Below, piece by piece: positions 9,793 to 20,469 of a stretch of 64,000 nt of DNA. The stretch is from an uncultured Prevotellaceae bacterium. GTDB taxonomy: Bacteria > Bacteroidota > Bacteroidia > Bacteroidales > Bacteroidaceae. Position 1 is the first letter of the stretch, and each line of letters opens with the position of its first letter. Location of the stretch: assembly GCA_946415705.1 (NCBI GenBank), contig CAMKTN010000010.1, forward strand, positions 1-64,000. The letters run 5' to 3'. Under the pieces are notes generated by a model. That model was not told the origin of the DNA, searched no databases, and saw only the letters and a program-made list of their open reading frames with translations. The position numbers and the translations under genes were made by a program.

Positions 9793-10596
9793 TTACAGTT
9801 CGTACACCTTCTCCTTCACCCATTCAGCCCATTCCACGGGGCGGCGGGTGGTGTCGAAGGTGGTGTAGGGGATGGGTTTGCCGAAGCGCACGGTATAGTG
9901 GTTTCCGCAGGAACGGTACATCTCATCGGGCAGCAATAGCATGGCCAGATTGAACTTGATACCCAGGCGCTTGCACCAGTTGGCGATGCGATAGAAGCGG
10001 GGTGAGTTCTGTGCGATGAAATGAACGGGAACGACGTCGCGTTGTGTTTGTATGCTTTTCTGTATGAAGGCCTTACCCCATGCTAGGTCACGAATCTGTC
10101 CGTTGATCTTACGTGAGCAGATGCCGGCGGGGAACAGGATGACCTGATCGTCGCTGTGGAAGACGCTGTCCACCTGTTGCGGCAGGTTGCGCGACTGGCT
10201 ACCTATCTTATTGATACCTACACAAATCGGTGCCAGCCCTTTCAGGTTCAACAGCAGGTCGTTGACGAGGTATTTCACGTGGCCGTTGTACTTTGTGCCG
10301 ATGATACCACCGAGTGCTACGCCGTCGATGCCGCCCAGCGGGTGGTTGGAGACGAAGGTGAAGTGGCCGTCAGCCGGCAGTTCCTCCAGACCTTCCACGT
10401 TCAGTTGTACGCGGAGGTATTCAATACCTTTTGTGCAGAAGTCAACGCCTACGTGGCCGCGGCGAAGGAACTCGTTGATAAAATCTTCGTGGATAAGGCG
10501 TTTGAGCCAGCGAATGACAAAACCAGGGACTTTGTTGCCTGCCCGTTCCCGAACAATGCGCTCAAGGTCAATGGTTAATTCGTTCTGTTCAGACAT
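9793..10596 (-). CDS. glsA: 1-acylglycerol-phosphate-acyltransferase-like O-acyltransferase (GlsA-like)
   Basis: FVSNHPLGGIDGVALGGI (H-x4-D-like), ILFPAGICSRKINGQIRDLAWGKAFI; start MSEQNELT at 10596. Confidence 0.75.
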   Translation of the reverse strand: MSEQNELTIDLERIVRERAGNKVPGFVIRWLKRLIHEDFINEFLRRGHVGVDFCTKGIEYLRVQLNVEGLEELPADGHFTFVSNHPLGGIDGVALGGIIGTKYNGHVKYLVNDLLLNLKGLAPICVGINKIGSQSRNLPQQVDSVFHSDDQVILFPAGICSRKINGQIRDLAWGKAFIQKSIQTQRDVVPVHFIAQNSPRFYRIANWCKRLGIKFNLAMLLLPDEMYRSCGNHYTVRFGKPIPYTTFDTTRRPVEWAEWVKEKVYEL

Positions 10597-10619
10597 TGTG
10601 GAGGGCTTGGGTGGCAAGT

Positions 10620-10976
10620 TCAATAAATGGTGAACTTGCGGTTGTTGATGTAATAAGTTCCTTTGGGCAGTCCGGACAACCAATTGGTACCCTTTGACAG
10701 GCGGAATGCTGTGTAGAAGACGCCGCCCTCTGTGTAGATGGGCAGGATCTGGTTGTAGCGACTCTGCACGCAGATCTGTCGTCCCTGCTGACGGATGCTC
10801 ACTGGCAGCGGACTTGTCATCATACGGTTCTGAACCTCAGGATTCTGGGTGGACAATGCAGGCTGACGGGAGAGCGTGTCAGTCCGTTCCACTTGAGCCG
10901 CCATCCGTGATGGAATCACGACTCCCGTGAGCATTGCCGCCATGACAAATAATATGATCCTCAGGTTCTTTTTCAT
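10620..10976 (-). CDS. Small secreted protein, unknown function
   Basis: 118 aa with signal peptide MKKNLRIILFVMAAMLTGVVIPSRMAAQ. Confidence 0.6.
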   Translation of the reverse strand: MKKNLRIILFVMAAMLTGVVIPSRMAAQVERTDTLSRQPALSTQNPEVQNRMMTSPLPVSIRQQGRQICVQSRYNQILPIYTEGGVFYTAFRLSKGTNWLSGLPKGTYYINNRKFTIY

Positions 10977-11222
10977 AAAAAGAGACGTGCCTCAAAGGCT
11001 GATTTGGGTACAAAGGTAGGCATTTTTGCTCGCTTTGCCAAATTTTGTAAAGAAAAATTGCATTTTTCTATAGGAAAAAGCATTTCTGCTGCTCCGCGCC
11101 TCCTCACTCGTTTCTTTAGTTAAAGTGTAGCTTTAATTGCATAAAAAACCAAGAAACAGCGAATTATAATTTTTTAAGAAATTATTTTTGCGGATGATAC
11201 ATAAAAATTGAAATAAAGTAAC

Positions 11223-11230
11223 TACCTTTG
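11223..11230 (+). promoter_or_regulatory. -7 box TACCTTTG of dcw operon
   Basis: TAnnTTTG four nt upstream of the rsmH ATG. Confidence 0.6.
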
Positions 11231-11234
11231 CGCC

Positions 11235-12164
11235 ATGGAACCCGACATTTATCACATCCCGGTGCTTTTGCACCCCTCTTTAGAGGGCCTAAACATCAAG
11301 CGTGATGGAACTTATGTGGATGTGACGCTGGGCGGTGGCGGTCATAGCCGCGCACTGTTGGCGCAGTTGGGAACGGGTGGTCGCCTCTTCAGCTTTGACC
11401 AGGATGCTGATGCCATCGAGAAGTGTGAGCGTCAGCGTGAGGCCGAGGACTCCACGGATGCCGAGTGGACATTGGTGCGCTCCAACTTCCGCTACCTCCG
11501 GAATTGGATGCGTTACTATGATGTCGATGGCGTAGATGGTATCTTGGCTGACTTGGGTGTCTCCAGTCATCATCTGGATGAGGCTAGCCGCGGTTTCAGC
11601 TTCAGGGCCGACGCTCCGCTGGACATGCGCATGAATCAGTCCGCCACCATGTCGGCAGCAGAGGTGGTCAACCGCTATTCTGTGGAACAGCTGACCTCCG
11701 TCTTTCGCCTCTATGGCGAGCTGCATCAAGCCTCACGGTTGGCAGCAGCCATCGTGAAGGCACGCTCTACGGCTCCCATCGATACGACGTTCCAGCTTGT
11801 GCAGGTGCTCACCCCGCTGGTAGGGCGCGACCGCGAAAAGAAAGATCTGGCTCGCGCCTTTCAGGCGTTGCGCATCGAGGTGAACGGTGAAATGGAAGCC
11901 TTGCGCAGTATGCTGACGGCCGCTGTTGATCTGTTGCGCCCCGGTGGCCGTCTGGTGGTCATCGCCTATCACTCCCTGGAGGACCGCATGGTGAAGAATC
12001 TCATGCGTGCCGGCAATGTGGAAGGTGAGGTGGAACAAGATGTGTTCGGGCGCAGTCAGGCTCCATTCCGGCTCATAGGCAAACCGATTGCCGCAGATGA
12101 AGAAGAAATCCGATGTAACCCTCGAAGCCGCAGCGCTCGCCTGCGGGTGGCAGAGAAGGTCTAA
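11235..12164 (+). CDS. rsmH: 16S rRNA (cytosine(1402)-N(4))-methyltransferase
   Basis: HIPVLLHPSLEGL..YVDVTLGGGGHSRALL; ILADLGVSSHHLDEASRGFSFRADAPLDMRM. Confidence 0.96.
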   Translation: MEPDIYHIPVLLHPSLEGLNIKRDGTYVDVTLGGGGHSRALLAQLGTGGRLFSFDQDADAIEKCERQREAEDSTDAEWTLVRSNFRYLRNWMRYYDVDGVDGILADLGVSSHHLDEASRGFSFRADAPLDMRMNQSATMSAAEVVNRYSVEQLTSVFRLYGELHQASRLAAAIVKARSTAPIDTTFQLVQVLTPLVGRDREKKDLARAFQALRIEVNGEMEALRSMLTAAVDLLRPGGRLVVIAYHSLEDRMVKNLMRAGNVEGEVEQDVFGRSQAPFRLIGKPIAADEEEIRCNPRSRSARLRVAEKV

Positions 12165-12200
12165 GGTAGAAGAAATATTAGAGAAAAGAGAGAGAACAAC

Positions 12201-12743
12201 ATGAAACGTAAAGATGAAGATTTGAAGGACGACGTACGTTTGGTCGTCACCAATCTCGAAGAGGATGTCCTGATGGAAGAGGACGCCCAAGAAGTTTCCG
12301 AAGCTGATGAGACATCGGCTGCGGAAGCTGTGCCCGATGATATCCCCGTGGCGTTTACGGAGGAACCTGAACGCGAGGCTCCGCGCTCGGGTTGGCGCCT
12401 GTTCTCCACCGAGGACCTGCCGCAGGTGTCTTTGCGTGAGATCCTGGGTGGCGACTACCTCTTGGGTAGCTATCTTCGCCGTAACATCTGGTTCATCCTT
12501 CTGTTGGTGCTGCTGAGTATCCTGTACATCTCCAACCGCTATGCCGCCCAGCAGGAGATTATCGAAGAGGAAAAGCTACGCCAGGAACTGGTGGAGAAGA
12601 AAAACTACGCTCTCACCCAGTATGCAGCGCTGACGATGGCCAGCCGCCAGAGCAGCATCGAACGGAAGCTGCGACAGCTGGGCGACAGCCTGCTGATGAG
12701 TGCCACCGAACCGCCGTTCATCATACGGGTGAAGAAGGAATGA
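12201..12743 (+). CDS. FtsL-like cell division protein
   Basis: Position between rsmH and ftsI; acidic N-terminus, single TM, short coiled coil. Confidence 0.75.
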   Translation: MKRKDEDLKDDVRLVVTNLEEDVLMEEDAQEVSEADETSAAEAVPDDIPVAFTEEPEREAPRSGWRLFSTEDLPQVSLREILGGDYLLGSYLRRNIWFILLLVLLSILYISNRYAAQQEIIEEEKLRQELVEKKNYALTQYAALTMASRQSSIERKLRQLGDSLLMSATEPPFIIRVKKE

Positions 12744-12834
12744 GTACCACGTAAACAAGAGAGAGCGTCACAGAAAAAGAGAGGTCAATTGATAGAAAAT
12801 TAAAGAGAGGTCAATCAATAGAAAATAAGGAGTC

Positions 12835-14913
12835 ATGAAATTCGACCATAAACATATTATCCCCCGTTACACCTTTGTCATCATCCTGCTGACACTGGTG
12901 GGTGTTGCCGTCGTCGTTTCGGCAGGTTATCAGATCTTCTTCCAGCAGAGCTATTGGGAGCGGGTGCGTGAGCGTCTGGCCTCTCGCCAGCAGGACATCC
13001 CTGCTGTTCGCGGTAATATCTACTCTGCCGACGGCCAGCTGTTGGTAGGGTCTATGCCCATCTACACACTGTATGTCGATCTGGTGGTTGTCGATCGTAA
13101 CGACAGCGTTGCCGAGCGTAAGCATCGCCAATGGCGTGACACGACCTTCGTCAAGGAGATCGATAGCCTGAGCATTGGGTTGAACCGTCTGTTCCCCAAG
13201 AGATCAGTCATGGAATATAAGGAACTCCTCAACACGGCCTATCGCAATGCCTTGAAACGTGAGACTTCTTCGAGCAAATGTCAGCGCACCTTCGTGCTGG
13301 CGCGCAACGCGTCCTATATCCAATACCGCGAGTTCCTGAAACTTCCTTATGTGCGCTATGGCCGCAACAAATCAGGTATGTATGGCGAGGAGATCCCGCA
13401 GCGCCAGAAGCCTTACGGCAGTATGGCCCGACGCACGTTAGGCGACCTAATGTCCACCAGCGATTCCGCCATGAATGGTCTGGAGTTGGCCTACGACAGC
13501 ATCCTGCGCGGGGTCAATGGTAAGAAGCACCGCGAGAAGGTGCGCCGTATGTGGACGGACCGCACGGATGTGGAGCCCATCAACGGCCTGGACATCATCT
13601 CCACAATCGATGTGGGCATGCAGGATGCCGCTGAGCGTATCCTTGTGAAGAAGCTGCACGAGGTAAACGGCGAGGTGGGTGTCGTGGTCCTCATGGAAGT
13701 GGCTACGGGCGATGTGAAGGCGATTGTCAACATGACCCGTCTTGGCACCCCTGGCAACTACACTTATGCCGAGGTGAAGAACAATGCCATCACCGACCTT
13801 TGGGAACCCGGCTCCACGTTTAAGACGGCCTCCATCATGGTGGCGCTGGAAGATGGTATGGTGACCCGCAAGGACAGCGTCCAGGTGGGCAACGGACAAT
13901 ATCTCATGCATGGTCGTCTGATGAAAGACCACAACTGGCGCAAGGGCGGTTACGGTCGTGCCATCTCGGTTGATGAGTGTCTGATGTTCTCGTCGAATGT
14001 CGGTGTCAGCCGCATCATCGATGAGCATTACAACCAGCATCCGGAGAAATATGTCGATGGCTTGCATCGCGAAGGCGTAGGCGTTCCCTTCACGCTACCG
14101 TTCAAGGGACAGGGCTTCCCCAGTGTGCGTCGTCCGAAACCAGACGGCAGCAACTGGAGCAAGACCGCGCTGGCATGGATGAGTATCGGTTATGAGACGC
14201 AGATACCGCCCATCTATACCGTCACCTTCTACAATGCCATCGCCAATAACGGGTGCATGGTGAAACCCCGCTTTGTGCGCGAGATTCGCAAGGATGGTGT
14301 CACCCTGAAGGAGTTCCCCGTGGAGGTGGTGAAGCAGCGTATCTGCAAGCCCAGCACGCTGAAGGACATTCATGAGATTCTGGAGCGCGTGGTCAACGAC
14401 AAGACAGGTCTTGGCAAGAAAGCTGGTTGCAAGCAGTTCAAGGTCTGTGGAAAGACAGGTACCGCTCAGGTGGCCGACGAACACGGTAGCTACCACGGAT
14501 CTCCAGCCCGTTATATGGTCAGCTTCTGTGGCTTCTATCCATCCGAGAAACCGCAGTATTCCTGCATCGTCTGCATCAAGAAGAGCGGCCTTCCCGCATC
14601 GGGTGGCGGTCAGTGTGGTCCGGTCTTCAGCGAGCTGGCACAGTATGTGATGGCCAAGGGCGTCTTCCGCGAAGCTCATGAGGCCGCAGACAGCACTTCC
14701 GTGTTCGAGGCCCCGGCACCCATGACCATGCCGGAGGCTGAAGCCGGTACCGTTCCTGACGTGACCGGCTTGGGAGCCCGTGACGCTGTCAACCTCCTGG
14801 AACCCTTAGGGCTCAAGGTGACATTGCATGGACAAGGTCACATCTATAGGCAAAGCATCCATGCCGGTCAGCAAGTCGTGAAAGGGCAGACCATAACGCT
14901 TGATATGAAATAA
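12835..14913 (+). CDS. ftsI: Penicillin-binding protein 2/3 (FtsI) with C-terminal PASTA domain
   Basis: SxxK (GSTFKTAS), SxN (SSN), KTG (CGKTGTAQ); [28 protein letters not shown]. Confidence 0.94.
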   Translation: MKFDHKHIIPRYTFVIILLTLVGVAVVVSAGYQIFFQQSYWERVRERLASRQQDIPAVRGNIYSADGQLLVGSMPIYTLYVDLVVVDRNDSVAERKHRQWRDTTFVKEIDSLSIGLNRLFPKRSVMEYKELLNTAYRNALKRETSSSKCQRTFVLARNASYIQYREFLKLPYVRYGRNKSGMYGEEIPQRQKPYGSMARRTLGDLMSTSDSAMNGLELAYDSILRGVNGKKHREKVRRMWTDRTDVEPINGLDIISTIDVGMQDAAERILVKKLHEVNGEVGVVVLMEVATGDVKAIVNMTRLGTPGNYTYAEVKNNAITDLWEPGSTFKTASIMVALEDGMVTRKDSVQVGNGQYLMHGRLMKDHNWRKGGYGRAISVDECLMFSSNVGVSRIIDEHYNQHPEKYVDGLHREGVGVPFTLPFKGQGFPSVRRPKPDGSNWSKTALAWMSIGYETQIPPIYTVTFYNAIANNGCMVKPRFVREIRKDGVTLKEFPVEVVKQRICKPSTLKDIHEILERVVNDKTGLGKKAGCKQFKVCGKTGTAQVADEHGSYHGSPARYMVSFCGFYPSEKPQYSCIVCIKKSGLPASGGGQCGPVFSELAQYVMAKGVFREAHEAADSTSVFEAPAPMTMPEAEAGTVPDVTGLGARDAVNLLEPLGLKVTLHGQGHIYRQSIHAGQQVVKGQTITLDMK

Positions 14914-14924
14914 AAACAAACTAT

Positions 14925-16388
14925 ATGAAACTATCGGAACTTCTATCAGTCATCCAACCCCTTGACGTGCAGGGGTCACAGGATATTGAGATTACGGACA
15001 TCGCCATCGACTCCCGTCAGGTGAAGGATGGAACCCTGTTCATTGCCGTTCCCGGCACTCAGGTGGATGGCCATCAGTTCATCCCCAAGGCTGTGGAGCA
15101 GGGGGCTGCCGCTGTCGTCTATAGCCGTCCGGATGGTCTTGCTGGCGGCGCTGCGCCCCAGGTCACCTTCATCCGCGTTGCCGACAGTGAGTGCGTGGTG
15201 GGGCCTCTGGCACATCATTTCTTTGGCGATCCCACAGAAAAACTCGATCTCATCGGTGTCACCGGTACTAATGGCAAAACGACCATCGCCACCTTATTAT
15301 ATAAGATGTTCCGTGCGTTTGGCTATCAATGCGGACTCTGCTCCACCGTCTGCAACTATATCGATGATGAGGCCATCCCCACCAGCCATACCACTCCCGA
15401 TCCCATCACGCTGAATCGGCTGCTCGGTCGCATGGCCGATGCGGGCTGCCGCTATGCCTTCATGGAGGTGAGCTCCCATAGCGTGGCACAACACCGCATT
15501 GCAGGTCTGAAGTTCAAGGGCGGCTTGTTCACCAACCTCACGCGCGACCATCTCGATTACCACAAGACCGTGGAGGCTTACAGGGATGCCAAGAAAGCAT
15601 TCTTCGACAGTCTGCCCGCAGACGCCTTCGTGGTGACCAATGTCGATGACAAGAACGGCCTCTTCATGACACAGAACACCAAGGCTACGGTGAAGACCTA
15701 CAGCCTCCGTGCGATGGCAGACTTCCGTGCCCGCATCCTGGAGGAAGGCTTCGATGGCATGGAACTGAACATCAACGACCGCAATGTTTTCGTACAATTC
15801 ATCGGCCGTTTCAACGTCTCGAACCTCCTCGCCGTCTATGGCGCTGCTGTTTGCTTGGGCAAAAAACCGGAGGACGTGCTTGTGGTGCTCAGCACGCTGA
15901 AGCCTGTCAACGGACGCTTTGAGACCATCCGTTCTCGCGAAGGTGTCACCGCTATCGTTGATTACGCCCACACTCCCGATGCCCTTGACAATGTCCTTGC
16001 CACGATCAATGAGATCCTGCAGAAGAAGGGTCAGTGCATCACCGTCTGTGGCGCTGGCGGCAATCGCGACAAGGGCAAGCGCCCGCTGATGGCACAGAGT
16101 GCTGTGCGTGCCAGCGACCGCGTCATCATTACCTCCGACAATCCTCGTTTTGAGGAGCCTCAGGATATCATCAATGATATGCTTGCCGGCATCACGACGG
16201 CCGAGGACAAGCGCAAGGTCCTCAGCATCGTGGATCGTCGCGAGGCCATCCGCACAGCGTGTGCCATGGCACAGCCCGGCGATGTCATCCTGATTGCCGG
16301 AAAAGGCCACGAAGACTATCAGGACATCAAAGGTGTCAAGCACCATTTCGATGACCACGAAATCGTCCGAGAAGCCTTCGCCCTTTAA
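14925..16388 (+). CDS. murE: UDP-N-acetylmuramoyl-tripeptide synthetase
   Basis: [37 protein letters not shown]. Confidence 0.95.
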   Translation: MKLSELLSVIQPLDVQGSQDIEITDIAIDSRQVKDGTLFIAVPGTQVDGHQFIPKAVEQGAAAVVYSRPDGLAGGAAPQVTFIRVADSECVVGPLAHHFFGDPTEKLDLIGVTGTNGKTTIATLLYKMFRAFGYQCGLCSTVCNYIDDEAIPTSHTTPDPITLNRLLGRMADAGCRYAFMEVSSHSVAQHRIAGLKFKGGLFTNLTRDHLDYHKTVEAYRDAKKAFFDSLPADAFVVTNVDDKNGLFMTQNTKATVKTYSLRAMADFRARILEEGFDGMELNINDRNVFVQFIGRFNVSNLLAVYGAAVCLGKKPEDVLVVLSTLKPVNGRFETIRSREGVTAIVDYAHTPDALDNVLATINEILQKKGQCITVCGAGGNRDKGKRPLMAQSAVRASDRVIITSDNPRFEEPQDIINDMLAGITTAEDKRKVLSIVDRREAIRTACAMAQPGDVILIAGKGHEDYQDIKGVKHHFDDHEIVREAFAL

Positions 16389-16442
16389 CCATAACCCCTC
16401 AACCATAACCCCTCAACCATAACCCCTCAACCATAAACCCTC
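16387..16442. repeat. Tandem repeat, 14-bp unit AACCATAACCCCTC x4
   Basis: Four consecutive near-identical units between murE and mraY. Confidence 0.9.
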
Positions 16443-16453
16443 ATCCCTCCACC

Positions 16454-17719
16454 ATGCTCTACTATCTCTTCAGATATCTCAATGAATTCGGCATCCCAGG
16501 TGCTCACCTGTGGACCTATATTTCCTTCCGTGCCATCTTAACGTTGGTGCTCTCCTTGATCATCTCCGCCTGGTTTGGCGAGTGGTTTATCAAATTCATG
16601 AAACGTCGCAACCTCAGCGAGGAACAGCGCGATCCCAGCATCGACCCGTATGGTGTTGAGAAGATAGGTGTACCCACGATGGGTGGCATCATCATCATCG
16701 TGGCGACGGTCGTTCCAGCCTTGTTGTTGGGCCGCTTGCGTAATATCTACATGCTCCTCATGCTGGGCACCACCGTGTGGCTGGGCTTGCTTGGTTTCTG
16801 GGACGATTACACCAAGATGACGAAGGGCAAGGATGGCATCCGCCCGATCTTCAAGCTGGTAGGTCAGGCACTGCTGGGTCTGGTCGTAGGCCTTGTCCTG
16901 TGGCTCAGTCCTGACGCTGTGGTGCATGAGAATGTGATCACGGAACGTCAGAATGGGGTAGAAGTGGTTACGCACACGAGTGAACCCGTCAAGAGCACTG
17001 TGACGACCATCCCCTTTGTGAAGAACAACAACCTGCGCTACTCGGATGCTTTCCTATGGTTAGGGCAGTATAGGACCGCTGCCGGCTGGATTCTCTTCGT
17101 CATCGTGACCGTCTTCATCGTCATGGCCGTCAGCAACGGTGCAAATATGAACGATGGAATGGATGGAATGTGCGCCGGCAACTCAGCCATCATCTGTCTG
17201 ACGCTCGGCATTCTCGCCTATGTGTCCTCGCACATCAGAATGGCGGCTTACTTGAATATCATGTTCGTGCCAGGCTCCGAGGAGTTGGTGGTATTTCTGA
17301 TGGCTTTTGTAGGCGCCCTGATTGGTTTCCTGTGGTACAACGCCTACCCGGCACAGATCTTCATGGGCGATACGGGTTCGTTGGCCATCGGCGGCATCGT
17401 GGCTGTCACAGCCATCATCATTCACAAGGAATTGCTGTTGCCGCTCATCTGTTTCATCTTCTTCATCGAGAGTGTCAGCGTCCTCTTGCAGACCAACTAT
17501 GCACGCTATGGTAACAAGCGTGGTCTGAAGCTCCGTTTCTTTAAGCGGGCTCCCATCCATGACACCTTCCGTGTGAAGCCGGGACAGCTGCCTGCAGACT
17601 TCCGTGTGCTGCTGAACTGGCCTAAGGGTTGTTGGCTGGAGTCGAAGGTCACCACCCGTTTTTGGATTATTACGATTATGATGTGCGCCCTCGCCATCGT
17701 CACGCTGAAGATTCGTTAA
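16454..17719 (+). CDS. mraY: Phospho-N-acetylmuramoyl-pentapeptide-transferase
   Basis: PTMGGIIII; NGANMNDGMDGM; MGDTGSLAIGG; FKRAPIHDTF. Confidence 0.95.
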   Translation: MLYYLFRYLNEFGIPGAHLWTYISFRAILTLVLSLIISAWFGEWFIKFMKRRNLSEEQRDPSIDPYGVEKIGVPTMGGIIIIVATVVPALLLGRLRNIYMLLMLGTTVWLGLLGFWDDYTKMTKGKDGIRPIFKLVGQALLGLVVGLVLWLSPDAVVHENVITERQNGVEVVTHTSEPVKSTVTTIPFVKNNNLRYSDAFLWLGQYRTAAGWILFVIVTVFIVMAVSNGANMNDGMDGMCAGNSAIICLTLGILAYVSSHIRMAAYLNIMFVPGSEELVVFLMAFVGALIGFLWYNAYPAQIFMGDTGSLAIGGIVAVTAIIIHKELLLPLICFIFFIESVSVLLQTNYARYGNKRGLKLRFFKRAPIHDTFRVKPGQLPADFRVLLNWPKGCWLESKVTTRFWIITIMMCALAIVTLKIR

Positions 17720-17721
17720 GA

Positions 17722-17755
17722 GTTTAAGGTTTAAAGTTTAAGGTTTAAGGATTTA
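17722..17755. repeat. AT-rich short tandem repeat (GTTTAAGGTTTAAA family)
   Basis: AGTTTAAGGTTTAAAGTTTAAGGTTTAAGG. Confidence 0.8.
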
Positions 17756-17791
17756 GCCTCGTGCTAAGTAAAAAATAGAAAATAAGGAGTT

Positions 17792-19123
17792 ATGAGTAGA
17801 ATTGTTATATTAGGTGCCGCAGAAAGCGGTGTGGGCGCAGCCGTACTCGCCCAGAAAGAAGGTTTTGATGTGTTTGTCACCGACATGGGAAAGATCAAGC
17901 CTCATTACCAGGCGATGCTCGATGAGCACCACATCCCCTGGGAGGAGGGACAGCACACCGAAGCGCAGATCCTGAATGCCGACGAGATCATCAAGAGTCC
18001 CGGTATTCCGGATACGGCACCGATGATTCGCAAGATAAAAGATGCAGGTATTCCCATCATCAGTGAGATAGAATTTGCAGGACGCTATACGCACTCCAAG
18101 ATGATCTGCATCACAGGTTCGAATGGCAAGACGACCACGACGAGCCTGATTTTCCACATCTTCAAAAAGGCAGGCTACGATGTAGGCCTCGCCGGAAATA
18201 TAGGTCATAGCCTGGCGTTGCAGGTGGCTGAGGATCCCCATGAATACTACGTGATAGAGTTGTCCAGCTTTCAGTTGGATAACATGTATGACTTCCGAGC
18301 CAATATCGCCGTGTTGCTCAACATCACGCCCGACCATCTCGACCGCTATGACAACTGCATGCAGAACTACACAGACGCTAAGATGCGTATCCTGCAGAAC
18401 CAGACGAAGGATGATGCCTTCGTATTCTGGAACGACGACCCCATCATTAAGGGTGAGTTGGAGAAGTACCATATCGAGAGCCGGATGTGCCCCTTCAGCA
18501 TCATCGAGAAGGAAGGTATGATAGGCTACATCGCCGATGGAGAGTACCATATCGAGCGTCCCACGCCTTTCAACATGGAGCAGGAGTCGCTGGCCTTGAC
18601 TGGCAAGCACAACATGTACAACTCCCTGGCAGCAGGCATCACGGCAGACCTCAGCGGTATCTCCAACGATGTCATCCGTGAGAGTCTCAGCGACTTCGAG
18701 GGTGTAGAGCATCGTCTGGAGTTCACCTGCAAGGTGCATGGTGTCACTTTCATCAACGACTCCAAGGCCACGAATGTCGATGCCTGCTGGTATGCGTTGG
18801 AGAGCATGACGCAGCCTACCATCCTCATCCTGGGAGGTTTGGACAAGGGCAACGACTACAACCAGATCAAGGAGCTCGTTGCCAAGAAGTGCAAGGGTCT
18901 CGTCTTTCTGGGTGTCGATAATCGAAAGCTGCATGAGTTCTTCGACCCCATGGGCATTCCCACCGCCGAGACACACAGCATGAAAGACTGCATCGCTGCC
19001 TGCTACAAGATGGCCTCCCCGGGCGATACGGTGCTGCTCTCACCCTGTTGTGCCAGCTTTGACTTGTTCAAGAATATGGAAGATCGTGGCGAGCAATTCA
19101 AGAGCCTCGCCAGAGCACTGTGA
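17792..19123 (+). CDS. murD: UDP-N-acetylmuramoylalanine--D-glutamate ligase
   Basis: ITGSNGKTTTTSLIFHIF; VIELSSFQLD; NDSKATNVDACWYALES. Confidence 0.95.
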   Translation: MSRIVILGAAESGVGAAVLAQKEGFDVFVTDMGKIKPHYQAMLDEHHIPWEEGQHTEAQILNADEIIKSPGIPDTAPMIRKIKDAGIPIISEIEFAGRYTHSKMICITGSNGKTTTTSLIFHIFKKAGYDVGLAGNIGHSLALQVAEDPHEYYVIELSSFQLDNMYDFRANIAVLLNITPDHLDRYDNCMQNYTDAKMRILQNQTKDDAFVFWNDDPIIKGELEKYHIESRMCPFSIIEKEGMIGYIADGEYHIERPTPFNMEQESLALTGKHNMYNSLAAGITADLSGISNDVIRESLSDFEGVEHRLEFTCKVHGVTFINDSKATNVDACWYALESMTQPTILILGGLDKGNDYNQIKELVAKKCKGLVFLGVDNRKLHEFFDPMGIPTAETHSMKDCIAACYKMASPGDTVLLSPCCASFDLFKNMEDRGEQFKSLARAL

Positions 19124-19172
19124 AATTGAGAATTGAAAATTGAAAGATTGAGAATTGAAAATTGAAAGATTG
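19121..19172. repeat. AT-rich short tandem repeat (GAATTGAAAATTGAAAGATT family)
   Basis: Two copies of ATTGAGAATTGAAAATTGAAAG between murD and ftsW. Confidence 0.85.
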
Positions 19173-19177
19173 CCCCT

Positions 19178-20386
19178 ATGTCCATCGGTAATAAAACAGT
19201 GAATATCGGCAAGCTCTTCGAGGGCGATAAGGTCCTTTGGATGGTGCTCTTCTTCTTGTGCATCATCTCCATCCTCGAAGTGTATAGTGCCTCCAGTAAT
19301 ATGACTTTTGAGAAGGGAGCCTACTGGAGCCCTGTGCTCAAACATGGCCTCTATCTGGCTCTTGGCGTGGCCATCACCTGGGTTATCCATCGCATCCCCT
19401 GCCGTTTCTTCGGATGGGTGGTCGTGATAGGCCCCATCCTCAGCGTCCTGCTGTTGCTGTTGGCGCTGTTCTCTTCGGGCAGCCTTAACGACACCAACCG
19501 CTGGCTCAGCGTCGGTGGCTTCTCATTCCAGCCCTCGGAGATTGCCAAAGGCTCTTTGGTGGTCGTGGTGGCGTGGCTGCTCAGTGTGATGCGTAATGAG
19601 AAGGGTGCCACCCCACAGGCCTTTAAGTGGATCATGGTCTTCTCCATCATCATCTGTGGCCTGATTGTCAAGGAGAACCTTTCTACGGCGTTGTTCACCT
19701 TCATCGTCATTCTGATGATGATGTTCGTGGGTAATGTGCCATGGAAGCAGTTGGGTGCGCTCATCGGGTTCCTCGCCATCGTAGGCTCGGCGGGCTATTC
19801 CGTGCTGGCCTTCACGCCCGAAGAGACTCTGGAGAAGGTCAGCACCTATCCAGGTCTCAAGCGTCTGCCCACGTGGGCACACCGTGTGCGCAACCACACG
19901 GAGATGCCTGAAAACCCTGATGAATTCGACCTGAACACCAACCCTCAGATTACGCAGGCCCACATCGCCGTGGCCACCAGTGGGTTGATAGGCTGTGGAC
20001 CGGGTAACTCCAAGGTGCGTGATTTCCTGCCGCAGGCTTACTCCGACTTCATCTTTGCCATCATCATCGAAGAGCTGGGACTCATCGGTGGTGCCTTTGT
20101 CCTGCTGCTCTATATCGCCTTGCTGTACCGGGCGGCGCGTATCGCCAGCAGGTGTGAAAAGAACTTCCCGGCCTTCCTCATCCTGGGGCTTGCGTTGCTC
20201 ATTGTGACGCAGGCACTCATCAACATGATGGTCGCCGTGGGCCTCTTCCCCGTCACCGGACAACCCCTGCCGCTCGTGAGTCGTGGAGGCTCGTCCATCA
20301 TGGTGAATTGTGCCTATATCGGCATGATGATTTCCATCAGTCAATCGGCTCGTCAGAACGGTGAGGTGACCACATCTGCCATCTAA
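19178..20386 (+). CDS. ftsW: FtsW/RodA/SpoVE-family peptidoglycan glycosyltransferase
   Basis: Polytopic membrane protein; GFSFQPSEIAKGSLVV; PVTGQPLPLVSRGGSS. Confidence 0.95.
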   Translation: MSIGNKTVNIGKLFEGDKVLWMVLFFLCIISILEVYSASSNMTFEKGAYWSPVLKHGLYLALGVAITWVIHRIPCRFFGWVVVIGPILSVLLLLLALFSSGSLNDTNRWLSVGGFSFQPSEIAKGSLVVVVAWLLSVMRNEKGATPQAFKWIMVFSIIICGLIVKENLSTALFTFIVILMMMFVGNVPWKQLGALIGFLAIVGSAGYSVLAFTPEETLEKVSTYPGLKRLPTWAHRVRNHTEMPENPDEFDLNTNPQITQAHIAVATSGLIGCGPGNSKVRDFLPQAYSDFIFAIIIEELGLIGGAFVLLLYIALLYRAARIASRCEKNFPAFLILGLALLIVTQALINMMVAVGLFPVTGQPLPLVSRGGSSIMVNCAYIGMMISISQSARQNGEVTTSAI

Positions 20387-20469
20387 GTGCAGAAAAATGA
20401 CGTGAAAGCGTAAAAAAGTGGAGCCAAATCATTCATCATAAGAGAATTATTATTAATTTTGCACCCAAA

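Noticed and set aside
16387-16442. Possible CRISPR array
   Set aside because: Units are 14 bp and directly adjacent with no unique spacers; a tandem repeat, not CRISPR. No CRISPR array or cas genes were seen in the window.
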